The notes beneath the pieces were generated by a model. The model was not told where the DNA came from and made no database searches. It saw nothing but the letters and a program-made list of their open reading frames with translations. Source: Salsipaludibacter sp963812245 (lineage in GTDB: Bacteria; Actinomycetota; Nitriliruptoria; Nitriliruptorales; Nitriliruptoraceae). From it: 64,000 nucleotides of DNA. The DNA lies in NCBI GenBank assembly GCA_963812245.1, contig CAWEUK010000001.1:1-64000 (forward strand), written 5' to 3'. Of the stretch, positions 1-8,479 are shown piece after piece; within the stretch, counting starts at the first letter, position 1; each line of letters starts with the position of its first letter. Position numbers and translations under genes: made by a program.

Positions 1-799
1 GGCGCGCGACCAGGGTGACGAAGTCGTCATCGACCTCGGGTGGTCGCGGTTGGTGGCCGCCGTGCATCCCGACCTCCTCGAACCCCACGCGCTCCAGCAG
101 CGACTGGAGCTCACGCGGGAAGTAGGCGGTGAGGTCCAGGCGGCGCTCCTCCTCCGCCACGACCACGCCATCCGACCACTGTTGCACGCGGACCTCGTAG
201 GTGAGCCGCTGGTCAAGGGGGTCGAGCTCGGCCAGCCGAGTCGCGAGTCGGTACTCCTCGCCGGCGGGTGTCTGCCGTCGCTGGGGACGCGACGGCCACG
301 CCTCGGGCAACCCGTTGACTGCGGCCGGAACCCACCTGGCCCAGGTCTCGGCATCAGCCCAGGGGACCTCGATGTCGACCAGGAGGGTGCCGGACGGCTC
401 CAGGTGGTCACGGAGCCGGCGGAGGGCCTCGAGGTCCTGCGAGCGGGTACTGCCCAGACCGAACGTCCCCACGACGATGATGGTCTGGTAGCGGCGCCCC
501 ATCTCGAGCTCGTGCAACGGCTGCACCTCCAACCGCGGCGTGTGGCCGGCCGCGGCTGCGACGTCCGCGCACGCCGTGACCATGTCAGCCGACTGGTCGC
601 AGCCATCGACTGCGACGCCGTCGTCCAGCAGCGGCACCATCACGCGGCCAGCACCACAGCCAGCGTCGAGCACCGGCCCACCGGACGCGGCGACGCACGC
701 CCGGTAGTAGTCGATCTCGTGAGGCCGGAAGTCGCGGTTGAACGCAGCCCACCACTGGGCCACGAGCCCGTGGTGCCACGTGCTCGGATCCTCGTGCAT
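1..799 (-). CDS. class I SAM-dependent methyltransferase (3' end beyond window)
   Basis: A 266-codon open frame runs from ATG at 799 to the window edge without a stop, so the C-terminus is missing. Residues 47-56 contain the SAM-binding motif I, LDAGCGAGRV, followed about 20 residues later by an acidic loop (DGCDQSADM) typical of motif II. This is the Rossmann-fold layout of small-molecule class I methyltransferases of the Methyltransf_11/25 type. The substrate cannot be told. The gene lies 114 bp downstream of the TetR regulator on the same strand and may share its transcript. The opposite-strand ORFs here have no recognisable domain and are shadows. Confidence 0.8.
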   Translation of the reverse strand, partial: MHEDPSTWHHGLVAQWWAAFNRDFRPHEIDYYRACVAASGGPVLDAGCGAGRVMVPLLDDGVAVDGCDQSADMVTACADVAAAAGHTPRLEVQPLHELEMGRRYQTIIVVGTFGLGSTRSQDLEALRRLRDHLEPSGTLLVDIEVPWADAETWARWVPAAVNGLPEAWPSRPQRRQTPAGEEYRLATRLAELDPLDQRLTYEVRVQQWSDGVVVAEEERRLDLTAYFPRELQSLLERVGFEEVGMHGGHQPRPPEVDDDFVTLVAR

Positions 800-913
800 C
801 AGGGCTCCAGTCCCGTCGGTGCTCCAGTGCCCATGTTGCCCATGGTGTCGGGACATCGGCGGGCGACCGCCCATGGAACCAGACGCTGCCCACGATTCAT
901 CGACAGGGGGACG

Positions 914-1594
914 TCAGTCGGCACCGTCTCGATGTCGCAGCGTCGCGACCGCGTCGAGCACCAACTCGAGGCCGATGGTGAACTCGCGATCGACGTCGAA
1001 GGGGTGGGCGCGCGCGTGGGCCTGCAGCGCGGCAAGGTCGGGGTGCACGCCGGAGTCGTCGTCGGGTGACGGGGACGAGTGCTCGTCCGCGTCGGTCGGT
1101 GTCGGGGCAGCGGTGACCTGCGCCGCGACACCGGCCTCCTGCAGGACGTGCCCATAGACGAAGCTGTCGAGCAGCCAGAACGCGTGGGCCGCAGCCTCGA
1201 TCGTGAAGCCGCCGGCGCGGAGACATCCGATGATGGCGTCGACGTACTGCGTCGTCGCGCCCCCGGCGAGCCCACGGCTCTCGATCAGCCCGATCGCCCA
1301 GGAGTGCTGGATCAGCACGGCGCGGGCCGACACCGCTCGCTGGCGCATCGCCGTTCGCCACGGAGTGTCGCGCGCGGGTGTGTCGATCGCCCCGACGACG
1401 GTCTCGACCATCCCGTCGAGGATCGCGTCCTTGCCATCGACATGCTTGTAGAGCGACATGGCCTCGACGTCGAGCGCCGCACCCAACCGGCGCATCGTGA
1501 GCGCGGCCAGGTCCTGCTCGTCGGCCAAGGCGACGGCGGCACGCAGGATCCGGTCGCGCGTCAGAGGGGGTCGCGTCGTCCTGGATTCGCTCAT
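914..1594 (-). CDS. TetR-family transcriptional regulator
   Basis: 226 residues from an ATG at 1594. The N-terminal helix-turn-helix (residues about 14-60) contains LTRDRILRAAVALADEQ and the recognition segment MRRLGAALDVEAMSLYKHV, the TetR signature with the conserved Y-x-H. The C-terminal part resembles the TetR_C_1 ligand-binding domain of TetR(B)-like regulators. The frame stays open upstream to 2305, but that extension is Arg/Gly-rich junk crossing the neighbouring gene, so the start before the HTH is preferred. It is divergent from the DUF6326 membrane protein gene. Two palindromes in the 96-bp gap suggest autorepression plus control of the membrane gene. The ligand is unknown. Confidence 0.88.
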   Translation of the reverse strand: MSESRTTRPPLTRDRILRAAVALADEQDLAALTMRRLGAALDVEAMSLYKHVDGKDAILDGMVETVVGAIDTPARDTPWRTAMRQRAVSARAVLIQHSWAIGLIESRGLAGGATTQYVDAIIGCLRAGGFTIEAAAHAFWLLDSFVYGHVLQEAGVAAQVTAAPTPTDADEHSSPSPDDDSGVHPDLAALQAHARAHPFDVDREFTIGLELVLDAVATLRHRDGAD

Positions 1595-1602
1595 GGTTGA
1601 CA

Positions 1603-1617
1603 GCTTACTTGGTAAGC
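1603..1617. promoter_or_regulatory. TetR operator candidate O1
   Basis: GCTTACTTGGTAAGC is a perfect 6-bp inverted repeat around a 3-bp centre. It begins 9 bp upstream of the TetR start codon, inside the divergent intergenic region. It shares its core TTAC-N3-GTAA with a second copy 33 bp away. Confidence 0.7.
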
Positions 1618-1635
1618 CATACTGTCTGCGCTCAG

Positions 1636-1650
1636 GATTACTAAGTAAGC
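1636..1650. promoter_or_regulatory. TetR operator candidate O2
   Basis: GATTACTAAGTAAGC repeats the TTAC-N3-GTAA core, with one mismatch in the outer arms. Its centre is 33 bp from O1, close to three helical turns, so two dimers would sit on the same face of the DNA. It lies 41 bp upstream of the DUF6326 gene. Confidence 0.65.
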
Positions 1651-1690
1651 CGATCGCGTCCCCTCCTTCCAATCGCTCCTCGGAATCGCC

Positions 1691-2131
1691 ATGACCACGA
1701 CCACCCTGACCCCACCCGACCACCAGGTTGCCACGGCCCCCATCGACGTCCGCGTGCGACTCTCGGCACTGTGGACCGCTGTGATGTTCATCTTCGCCTA
1801 CGTCGACCTGTTCTCGCTGTACCGCCCCGACGTCCGCACCGGGCTCGAGGCGGGAACGGTCTCGGTCTTCACGGTCGACCAGACCTTCCTGTTCTTCACC
1901 ACGCTCTACGTGGTCATCCCCAGTCTCATGGTCTACCTGTCCCTGGCGCTGCCACGACGGGTCAACCGCAGGGTCAACCTGGTGGCCGCGGCGCTGTACG
2001 CGGTGACCATCCTCGGCGCGTCCGTCGGCGAATGGAGCTACTGGATCCTGGGCAGCGTCGTCGAGACCGCCCTGCTCGCCATCGTCATCCACCACGCCTG
2101 GACATGGCGGGGCTCCGCCACCGCCCACTGA
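1691..2131 (+). CDS. DUF6326-like four-helix membrane protein
   Basis: 146 residues. Four hydrophobic segments are visible at about 25-45, 65-88, 95-115 and 118-138, with a short polar N-terminus. The segment AVMFIFAYVDLFSLYRPDVR in the first helix resembles small DUF6326 membrane proteins often found next to TetR regulators. Biochemical function is unknown. It is divergent from the TetR gene with two matching operators between, so it is probably the regulator's target, perhaps a stress or drug-response membrane protein (inference). Family naming is from memory of sequence character. Confidence 0.72.
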   Translation: MTTTTLTPPDHQVATAPIDVRVRLSALWTAVMFIFAYVDLFSLYRPDVRTGLEAGTVSVFTVDQTFLFFTTLYVVIPSLMVYLSLALPRRVNRRVNLVAAALYAVTILGASVGEWSYWILGSVVETALLAIVIHHAWTWRGSATAH

Positions 2132-2275
2132 ACCCGGCCATGGCGCCGCGAAGTCATGCACGCCAGTGAGCGGTTTCGCCCACCAGTGCCGACCACTCCA
2201 GGTCAGATCCCGCGGAAGCGCTCCGGGATGTCGGACGCATCGGATTTCCGCGACTCGAACCCGTCCGTCGAGGTT

Positions 2276-2315
2276 GGCGCGTGGCCGCGGCCTCGCGCCA
2301 GCCACCGGCCGTGGC
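2276..2315. terminator. hairpins between convergent genes
   Basis: Two GC-rich stem-loops sit between the convergent DUF6326 and GH13 genes. Positions 2276-2299 form an 11-bp-arm palindrome with one mismatch (GGCGCG...CGCGCC). Positions 2301-2315 pair GCCAC with GTGGC. There is no U-tract, as is usual in actinobacteria. The second hairpin starts 6 bp beyond the GH13 stop. Confidence 0.45.
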
Positions 2316-2320
2316 GGTGT

Positions 2321-4117
2321 TCAGTCGCGGGTGTAGACCATCACGCTCGCCGGGCCGATGTCGAGCTGGGCGCTGGCCGGCAGGTCGTCGATGCCGTCGT
2401 CACCCACCTCGAGGTCACCGGACCCGTGGTCGCCGAACAGGCTCGAGTAGGTCCGGGCGTCGCTGTTGAAGCGCAGCGACCAGCGGCCACCGCTCGGGAA
2501 GCCGACCCGGTGCCCGTCGACCGGCTCGGCGCGGAAGTTGGCGATCACGACGACGTCGGCATGGTCCTCGCGGTGGCGGCTGAACGCGATGACCTTGGCG
2601 TCGTCGTCCACCTGCAGCAGGCGGGTGTGCTGGCCTCGCAGGCCACCGCTGTCGCCGTGCAGGTTGCGCCGCAGGTCGACCAGGTCGGCGACCATCCGGA
2701 CGAGATCGCGGAAGGTGTCGGCGCGCGGCCAGTCCAACGGCACGTCGTCGCGGAACCACTCGTCCTCCAGGAACTCCTGGCCCTGGAACACCATCGGGAT
2801 CCCCGGCGAGGTCAGCACCAGTGCCAGCCCCATCGCGGCCCGCTTCTGGGCATGCCACCCGGTCGAGTTGTGCGCGTCGACCTCGGTCGGGATCCGTGCC
2901 TTGCCGTTGGCAACCTCGTCGTGGGACTCGGTGTAGACCACCCGGGCGAACGCGTCGCCGTAGTCGTAGGTGATTGCCCTGGCGACCTCGTGCATGGACC
3001 GGTTGTCGTCGTCGATCGCGGTCAGCGCCGCCCGGATCGGGTGGACGAAGTGCGTGTCCCACTGGCTGTGGAAGGCCGCCCCATCCGGCCCCGTCGAGGT
3101 CACCAGGTGGTCACCGTGCAGGTCCTCGGCGATCATGATCCGTCCCGGGAACTGCTCGCGGACGTCGCTGGCGATCCAGCGCATCAGGTCCCAGCCCTCG
3201 GGGATGTCCTTGCCCGTCCCGTCGACGCTGCGCATGTACGGCGTCATGTCGAACCGCAACCCGTCGATGTTGTACTCGCGCAGCCACATGAAGGCGTTGT
3301 CGTGGATGAAGTTTCGCACGGCCTGACGGCCGTAGTCGGGCCGCGTGTCGCCCCACGGCGTCGACGAGCGATGGTCGCTGTAGAAGTAGATCCCGCCCTT
3401 GTCGTGCTCGGACCAGCCGTCGAACCGCCACAGGTCCAGGTCGGATGGCCCGAAGTGGTTGTAGACCACGTCGAGCAGGACCGCGATGCCGTGCGAGTGG
3501 GCCGCCTTGACGAACCCCTTCAGCGCGTCGGGCCCGCCGTAGGCCGACTCGACCGCAAAGATGTGGGCCGGGTTGTAGCCCCATGAGACGTCGCCGGCGA
3601 ACTCCATCAACGGCATGAGCTCGATCGCGTTGACACCGAGGTCGGCCAGGTAGGCCAGCTTGCCCGCCACCTTCTCGAGGTCGCCCGGTCGCCCCTCACC
3701 ACCGACGAAGGATCCGATGTGGGTCTCGTAGATCACCAATTCGTCGTGGGACGGGCAGGCGAAGTCGTGGTCGCCCCAGTCGAACGCGTCGGAATCGTGG
3801 ATGATGCCGTTGCCGACCGAGTTCGTCACGTGACGCGCGTACGGATCGATGCGGTCCACCACGTCACCGTCGGCCGTCGTGATGCGGAACTGGTACTCGT
3901 GACCCGCGCGCGCCGCCGCCACGTCGCCGTACCAGTAGCCGTTGCCCTCGGACGCCAGGTCGGAACCCGACCACTCGTCGAAGTCTCCGGCCACGGCGAC
4001 CGCCGTGGCGTGGGGCGCCCACACCCGGAAGGCCGTGCCGTCCTCGTGCAGCATCGCGCCCATTCCGGCCCGATGCTCGCCGCCGTCACCGGTCGAGTCC
4101 TCATCGCCGCTCGTCAT
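2321..4117 (-). CDS. GH13 alpha-amylase/1,4-alpha-glucan branching-like enzyme
   Basis: 598 residues from ATG 4117, chosen for a GTGGAG ribosome site 9 bp upstream; the frame is also open to 4174. An N-terminal CBM48-like beta domain (about 20-110, with AFRVWAPHATAVAVAGDF) precedes the GH13 barrel. Conserved regions are DVVYNHFG (region I), DGLRFDMT with the nucleophile Asp near residue 291 (region II), IAEDL with the acid/base Glu (III) and SHDEV (IV), so the triad is intact. A C-terminal beta domain follows. The layout fits branching enzymes or trehalohydrolase-like GH13 members; it is shorter than classical GlgB and lacks its N1 module. Probably cytoplasmic alpha-glucan remodelling. No other glycogen gene adjoins it. 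The exact subfamily is uncertain. Confidence 0.82.
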   Translation of the reverse strand: MTSGDEDSTGDGGEHRAGMGAMLHEDGTAFRVWAPHATAVAVAGDFDEWSGSDLASEGNGYWYGDVAAARAGHEYQFRITTADGDVVDRIDPYARHVTNSVGNGIIHDSDAFDWGDHDFACPSHDELVIYETHIGSFVGGEGRPGDLEKVAGKLAYLADLGVNAIELMPLMEFAGDVSWGYNPAHIFAVESAYGGPDALKGFVKAAHSHGIAVLLDVVYNHFGPSDLDLWRFDGWSEHDKGGIYFYSDHRSSTPWGDTRPDYGRQAVRNFIHDNAFMWLREYNIDGLRFDMTPYMRSVDGTGKDIPEGWDLMRWIASDVREQFPGRIMIAEDLHGDHLVTSTGPDGAAFHSQWDTHFVHPIRAALTAIDDDNRSMHEVARAITYDYGDAFARVVYTESHDEVANGKARIPTEVDAHNSTGWHAQKRAAMGLALVLTSPGIPMVFQGQEFLEDEWFRDDVPLDWPRADTFRDLVRMVADLVDLRRNLHGDSGGLRGQHTRLLQVDDDAKVIAFSRHREDHADVVVIANFRAEPVDGHRVGFPSGGRWSLRFNSDARTYSSLFGDHGSGDLEVGDDGIDDLPASAQLDIGPASVMVYTRD

Positions 4118-4248
4118 TGCATGCTCCACGTTGGTCCGAAGTTGCGAACGAGGGAGCATATGGAGTGCGGACACGGAGTCGTGACCACCGACCGCTGCCG
4201 TCCCATGGACGGCCCGTCGTCGATGACAGTGGCGCCCGGATCGGCCTC

Positions 4249-4270
4249 GCGTACGTCAAATGACGTACGC
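4249..4270. promoter_or_regulatory. perfect 22-bp palindrome in divergent promoter region
   Basis: GCGTACGTCA, then AA, then its exact reverse complement TGACGTACGC: a 10+2+10 inverted repeat with no mismatch. It lies 131 bp from the GH13 start and 95 bp from the repeat-protein start. A -10-like TACGAT follows at 4291-4296 for the rightward gene, so the palindrome covers the upstream/-35 zone. This is typical of a dimeric repressor site. No regulator gene adjoins it. Confidence 0.6.
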
Positions 4271-4365
4271 CGACCGGGGCGTCGCCTTCCTACGATTCGC
4301 ACGAGTCTCCCGCGCGGTTCCGTGTGTCATCCGGCACAGCCCGGGGAGCGTCGAGGAGCAGACCG

Positions 4366-6717
4366 ATGGGCACCCGTGGATTCCTTCGAACGATTGCGGC
4401 CGCGATCTGCGCCGTGGTGCTGGTCATGGCCAACACTGTTGCCGCAGTGGGAGCACCACCCGAACTGTTGCAGTGGTGCCACTTCGATCGCGACGGTGGT
4501 TCCTGGATCCTCGACGAGGTGAATGTCCGAGGTGCCACCGCTGGACATGGGCGTCACGAGTTGGACGGCGAAGTCGGCACGGACGTGCCGAGCATGCCCG
4601 GCCATGAGTTCGCCGACGACTGCACGCCGGTGCTGGTCGACCTCGACCTGGACGGTGTCAAGGACGTCGTGGACAACTGCCCGGAGACACCGAACCCCGA
4701 CCAGGTCGACACCGACGGCGACGGCGACGGCAACGTCTGCGACACCGACGACGACGGCGACGGCGTGCCCGACGGCGACGACGCCCATCCGCTCGACCCG
4801 ACCCGGGCGGTGTCCTGCGAGGCTGGTTCGTTCGGGACGTTCACCTGCACGCCCGCCGATCCGGGCCACTTCGTCCCCGCTCCGGATGCGACCACCCAGT
4901 CAGCGTGTCCGGTCGGGTCGTTCTCGGCCGAGTCCGGCGCCACCGGGTGCACACCGGCACCACCCGGCACCTTCGTCGACACCACCGGCGCAACCACACC
5001 CACAGACTGTGCGCTGGGCACATGGTCCGACGTCCAGGGCGCCACGTCCTGTCTCGTCGCCCCCGTCGGCACCTACGTCGACACCACCGGCGCAACCGCC
5101 CCCATCGACTGCCCTGCCGGCACCTTCGCGGCCCAACCGGCCACCGTCACCTGCACACCGGCACCGGCCGGTGCCTACGTGGACACCACCGGCGCCACGA
5201 CATCCACTGACTGCCCGGTCGGGTCGTTCTCGGCCGAGCCCGGCGCCACCGGGTGCACACCGGCACCACCCGGCACCTTCGTCGACACCACCGGCGCAAC
5301 CACACCCACAGACTGTGCGCTGGGCACATGGTCCGACGTCCAGGGCGCCACGTCCTGTCTCGTCGCCCCCGTCGGCACCTACGTCGACACCACCGGCGCA
5401 ACCGCCCCCATCGACTGCCCTGCCGGCACGTTGACCCTCGGCGTCGGGTCGACCTCCCCCGATGACTGCCTGACCGACACCGACGGCGACGGCGACCCCG
5501 ACATCACCGACGGCGACGACGACGGTGACTTCCGTGATGACGACGAAGACAACTGTCCCCTCGCGCCCAACCGCTCGCAGGCGGACCTGGATGGCGACGG
5601 CGTCGGCGATGCCTGCGATCCGGACATCGACGGGGACACGGTGGGCAACGAGCTCGAAGTGACGCGGGGACAGCGACCCGACCTGTACAACGGCGTGGAC
5701 TGTCGCACGGGCTTTCCGCTGATCGCGCCGGGGGCCGACCTCGAAGGTTGCCAACTCGCCAACCGCAACCTGGCCGGTGTCGACCTCACCGACGCCAACC
5801 TGGCGCGGGCGAACCTGTCGGGTGCAATCCTGGTCATCGCGACCCTCGACGGGGCCACCCTGACCGGCGCGACGCTCGAGAACGCGACCCTGGCGAACGC
5901 CAGCCTGGTTCGCATTCGCTCGACGAAATCCAACTTCGCCCGGACGAACCTCACCGGCGCCGACATGACGGGGGCGGTGCTTGGCGGCTGGCAGCTGGGA
6001 TCGGATCTCGCTGGCGCCACCCTCGCCGGGGCCAACCTGACCGACGCCGACATCTCGTACATGAACCTGTCGTCCACGATCTTGTCGGACACGATTCTGG
6101 TCCGCGCCGACATGGAAAGGGTCTACATGGAGCGTGGCAACCTCGGGGGCAGCGACCTCACCGGTGCCATCGTGTCGAATGCCAACTTCCGCTGGGCCGA
6201 CCTGTCCGACTCCACGTTGGTCGGCGCCAATTTCGCGGGCACCGAACTGGGCAGGAGCGACTTGTCGAGGGCCGACCTGACCGACGCCTACCTGTACAGC
6301 GCCACCGCCTCCAGTCCCGACTTCACCGATGCAACGATGGTCCGTACGTCACTCCGTGACGCAACCATGACCTTTGCCAACTTCTCAGGCGCCAACATGA
6401 CGCACCTGATCGCGCCGGACAGCAACCTGCGCGGCGCGAAGTTTCTGCGCGCGAACGCCGCGTGGGCCAACATGGAAGGGGCGAACCTCGCCGGCGCTGA
6501 TTTCAGCTGGGCCGACCTGAGCTATGCCATCCTGATTGATGCCAACCTCAGCAGCGCCCGCTTCATCACCTACGGCGAATGGGACAGTGGTGCCACCATG
6601 AATCGGGCGAACCTGTCAGGCGCCGACGTGACCGATGCGTACGCAATCCAGATCTCATGGCTTGGCGTGACCTGCCCGAACGGCGAGGTGTCCACCGGGT
6701 GGGCGTGCATCGGTTAG
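4366..6717 (+). CDS. secreted calcium-binding/pentapeptide-repeat protein
   Basis: 783 residues from ATG 4366, preceded by GAGGAG. A signal peptide (about 1-28) ends near AVGAPP. Residues about 88-145 are thrombospondin type-3 Ca-binding repeats (DTDGDGDGNVCDTDDDGDG). Residues about 150-365 are tandem Cys-rich repeats with spaced CPVGSF and DTTGAT motifs. A second TSP3 block covers about 368-430. Residues about 455-770 are right-handed-helix pentapeptide repeats of the A(D/N)LxG type, ending near a Cys pair. The protein is extracellular or wall-associated; no enzymatic motif is visible. It has more Cys than its neighbours. A 102-residue unit is duplicated almost identically. It may act in adhesion or surface structure (inference). 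Confidence 0.8.
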   Translation: MGTRGFLRTIAAAICAVVLVMANTVAAVGAPPELLQWCHFDRDGGSWILDEVNVRGATAGHGRHELDGEVGTDVPSMPGHEFADDCTPVLVDLDLDGVKDVVDNCPETPNPDQVDTDGDGDGNVCDTDDDGDGVPDGDDAHPLDPTRAVSCEAGSFGTFTCTPADPGHFVPAPDATTQSACPVGSFSAESGATGCTPAPPGTFVDTTGATTPTDCALGTWSDVQGATSCLVAPVGTYVDTTGATAPIDCPAGTFAAQPATVTCTPAPAGAYVDTTGATTSTDCPVGSFSAEPGATGCTPAPPGTFVDTTGATTPTDCALGTWSDVQGATSCLVAPVGTYVDTTGATAPIDCPAGTLTLGVGSTSPDDCLTDTDGDGDPDITDGDDDGDFRDDDEDNCPLAPNRSQADLDGDGVGDACDPDIDGDTVGNELEVTRGQRPDLYNGVDCRTGFPLIAPGADLEGCQLANRNLAGVDLTDANLARANLSGAILVIATLDGATLTGATLENATLANASLVRIRSTKSNFARTNLTGADMTGAVLGGWQLGSDLAGATLAGANLTDADISYMNLSSTILSDTILVRADMERVYMERGNLGGSDLTGAIVSNANFRWADLSDSTLVGANFAGTELGRSDLSRADLTDAYLYSATASSPDFTDATMVRTSLRDATMTFANFSGANMTHLIAPDSNLRGAKFLRANAAWANMEGANLAGADFSWADLSYAILIDANLSSARFITYGEWDSGATMNRANLSGADVTDAYAIQISWLGVTCPNGEVSTGWACIG
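4909..5429 (+). repeat. 215-bp direct repeat, copies 306 bp apart
   Basis: Positions 4909-5123 and 5215-5429 are identical except for one T/C difference that I see. The period is 306 bp (102 codons), so frame is kept. They encode the Cys-rich repeat block of the surrounding gene. Near-identity at synonymous sites indicates recent duplication or gene conversion. Confidence 0.9.
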
Positions 6718-6842
6718 ACGTCTGACTGGCATGATCGTGCAACGCATGCCGGCGTGACGGTTGCGGAATCAGCTCCACCAGCAAGGGGTGGCAACGAGCC
6801 ACGTCGACCACTGGCCAACTGCATTCGGGCACGCACGCGGGC

Positions 6843-7562
6843 TCAGCCGATGGCGTGGGCGGCGACTTCCTCGTACAGCGGCACGCACTGGTCGTAGAGG
6901 TCGGACAGGGGGGCAGGCATGGGCCTGGTGCGCGAACCCGGCGACGCGAAGCCGGTGGATCGGTGCACTGATTCGTACCAGAAGGCGCCCCACGCACCAT
7001 CCTCGGGCTTGGGTCCGGCCTGCCACGACAGCATCGCCGGATCCCACTCGATGCCGCACCGCCGGCACACCTCCTCCAGCACCGCGCTGGGGTCGGCCAG
7101 CAGTGTCGAGGTCTCCACGACGATCGGTTCCTGACCCGACGCCAGGGCTCGACGAACCAGGCGCACCTGGCCGGGCAGCCCGGTCTCGAACAACTGGGGT
7201 CGTGGGATCCCCGCCGCCAGGCTCGGGAGCATGTGGCGAGGATCGCGCGTCAGGACCACGTTGGCGAGGTCGTCCAGGAACGACTCGTCGAGGTCGACCA
7301 GGTGGTGGGCCATGTTCTTGAAGAAGGCGACCGGGGTCGCGACCGGCCCCAGGATGACGTCCTGGACGACACGGGTTCCATCGCTGTCCATGGTGGCAAG
7401 CACCTCGTCACGATGGGGCTGGTCGACCCCCGTGACACGGAGGTAGTGCGCGAACAACGGCTCGTCCCACACGGTCGTGTCCGGGCGCGACCGGAACGAG
7501 TACATCAGCGCCGTCGACACGTTGCGGGGACCACTCCACAGCGAGATCCGCGTGCTCGTCAT
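6843..7562 (-). CDS. sulfotransferase-like P-loop protein
   Basis: 239 residues. The N-terminus ISLWSGPRNVSTALMYSF is the 5'-phosphosulfate-binding loop seen in sulfotransferase-like proteins, with S/T residues after the SGPRN turn. Further on, VVLTRDPRHMLPS matches the 3'-phosphate-binding R-D-P-R segment. The fold is that of branched-chain-aminotransferase-associated sulfotransferase-like proteins. Its ATG overlaps the stop of the upstream class IV aminotransferase gene by 4 bp (ATGA), so the two are translationally coupled. True sulfotransfer is not shown; the pairing suggests a shared amino-acid-derived substrate (inference). Confidence 0.78.
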   Translation of the reverse strand: MTSTRISLWSGPRNVSTALMYSFRSRPDTTVWDEPLFAHYLRVTGVDQPHRDEVLATMDSDGTRVVQDVILGPVATPVAFFKNMAHHLVDLDESFLDDLANVVLTRDPRHMLPSLAAGIPRPQLFETGLPGQVRLVRRALASGQEPIVVETSTLLADPSAVLEEVCRRCGIEWDPAMLSWQAGPKPEDGAWGAFWYESVHRSTGFASPGSRTRPMPAPLSDLYDQCVPLYEEVAAHAIG

Positions 7563-8479
7563 GCCACGCTGTCCGAGTCCACGGACGCTGCCACGGCCTG
7601 GTCGTACAAGGCGCGCAGCCGCGTCGTCATGGCACCCTCCGCACCGGTCCCGATCCTGCGGCCGTCGACCGTGTGCACGGGGGTCAGACCACCGAACGTC
7701 CCGGTGACGAACGCCTCGTCGGCCTGGTAGACGTCGACCAGCGTGAACGGGGCCTGGTGGGTCGGGATCCCGGCGGCGTCGGCCACCTCCAGCACGACCG
7801 CTCGCGTGATCCCCGGCAGGTTGTGCTGCCCGGTCGAGGTCCAGACCTCGCCCGCACGGATGCAGAAGAAGTTGGTCGCGTTGCAGGTCGCCACCGCGCC
7901 GGTCGTGTCGAGCATCAGGGCCTCGTCGGCGCCGGCCTCAGTGGCCTGGATCAGCGCCATCACCTCGTGCAGTTTCGAATGGCAGTTGAGGCGCTGGTCG
8001 AGCGTGTCAGGTGGTGGTCGGCGGATCGTGGCCGTGAACAGCGAGATGCCCCCGGAACGAGCCACCGGGTCGGCGACCTTGTGTTCGGCGGTGATGACCA
8101 CGTTGGGGCCGCCGACCAGGTTCGACGGATGTTGGGACGGGGTCTTCTTGTCTCCCCTGGTGACCATCAGTCGCAGGTGCACGGAGTCGTGCATGTCGTT
8201 GGCGGCAATCACCTCGTCCAGTGCAGCCACGACGTCATCACGGGTCATGCCAAGGTCGATGCGCACGGCATGCAGACCCCCGAACAGGCGGTCGAGGTGG
8301 CGATCGAGGAATGCGATGCCCCCGTCGTGCAGGCGCATCCCCTCCCAGATGCCGTCGCCCACCAGGAACCCCGAGTCGAAAACCGACACCCGCGCCTGGT
8401 CACGGGGCACGACCTCACCGTTGATCCACACCTTGACGGTGGCGTTGCGCGCGTCGGGAACTGCGTCGTGTGTGCCCAC
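7559..8479 (-). CDS. PLP-dependent class IV aminotransferase (BCAT/D-amino-acid transaminase-like)
   Basis: 306 residues from GTG 8479, preceded by GAGGA; the frame is open further upstream, but that part runs into the divergent gene's promoter. The class IV fold is recognisable from VWINGEVVPRDQARVSVFD, the likely Schiff-base Lys169 in NCHSKLHEVM, and the TxGxVxxxxxxNFF block. In most family members the residue four after that Gly is Glu, which contacts the pyridine nitrogen of PLP. Here it is Thr199 (GAVATCNATNFF). The gene overlaps the sulfotransferase-like gene by 4 bp. Substrate is not assignable; the Glu-to-Thr change argues against simple naming as IlvE. Confidence 0.82.
   Translation of the reverse strand: MGTHDAVPDARNATVKVWINGEVVPRDQARVSVFDSGFLVGDGIWEGMRLHDGGIAFLDRHLDRLFGGLHAVRIDLGMTRDDVVAALDEVIAANDMHDSVHLRLMVTRGDKKTPSQHPSNLVGGPNVVITAEHKVADPVARSGGISLFTATIRRPPPDTLDQRLNCHSKLHEVMALIQATEAGADEALMLDTTGAVATCNATNFFCIRAGEVWTSTGQHNLPGITRAVVLEVADAAGIPTHQAPFTLVDVYQADEAFVTGTFGGLTPVHTVDGRRIGTGAEGAMTTRLRALYDQAVAASVDSDSVA

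Noticed and set aside
50..1275. Several rightward and leftward ORFs of 96-339 codons
   Set aside because: They are Arg/Gly/Pro-rich shadows of the leftward methyltransferase and TetR genes and show no domain motifs.
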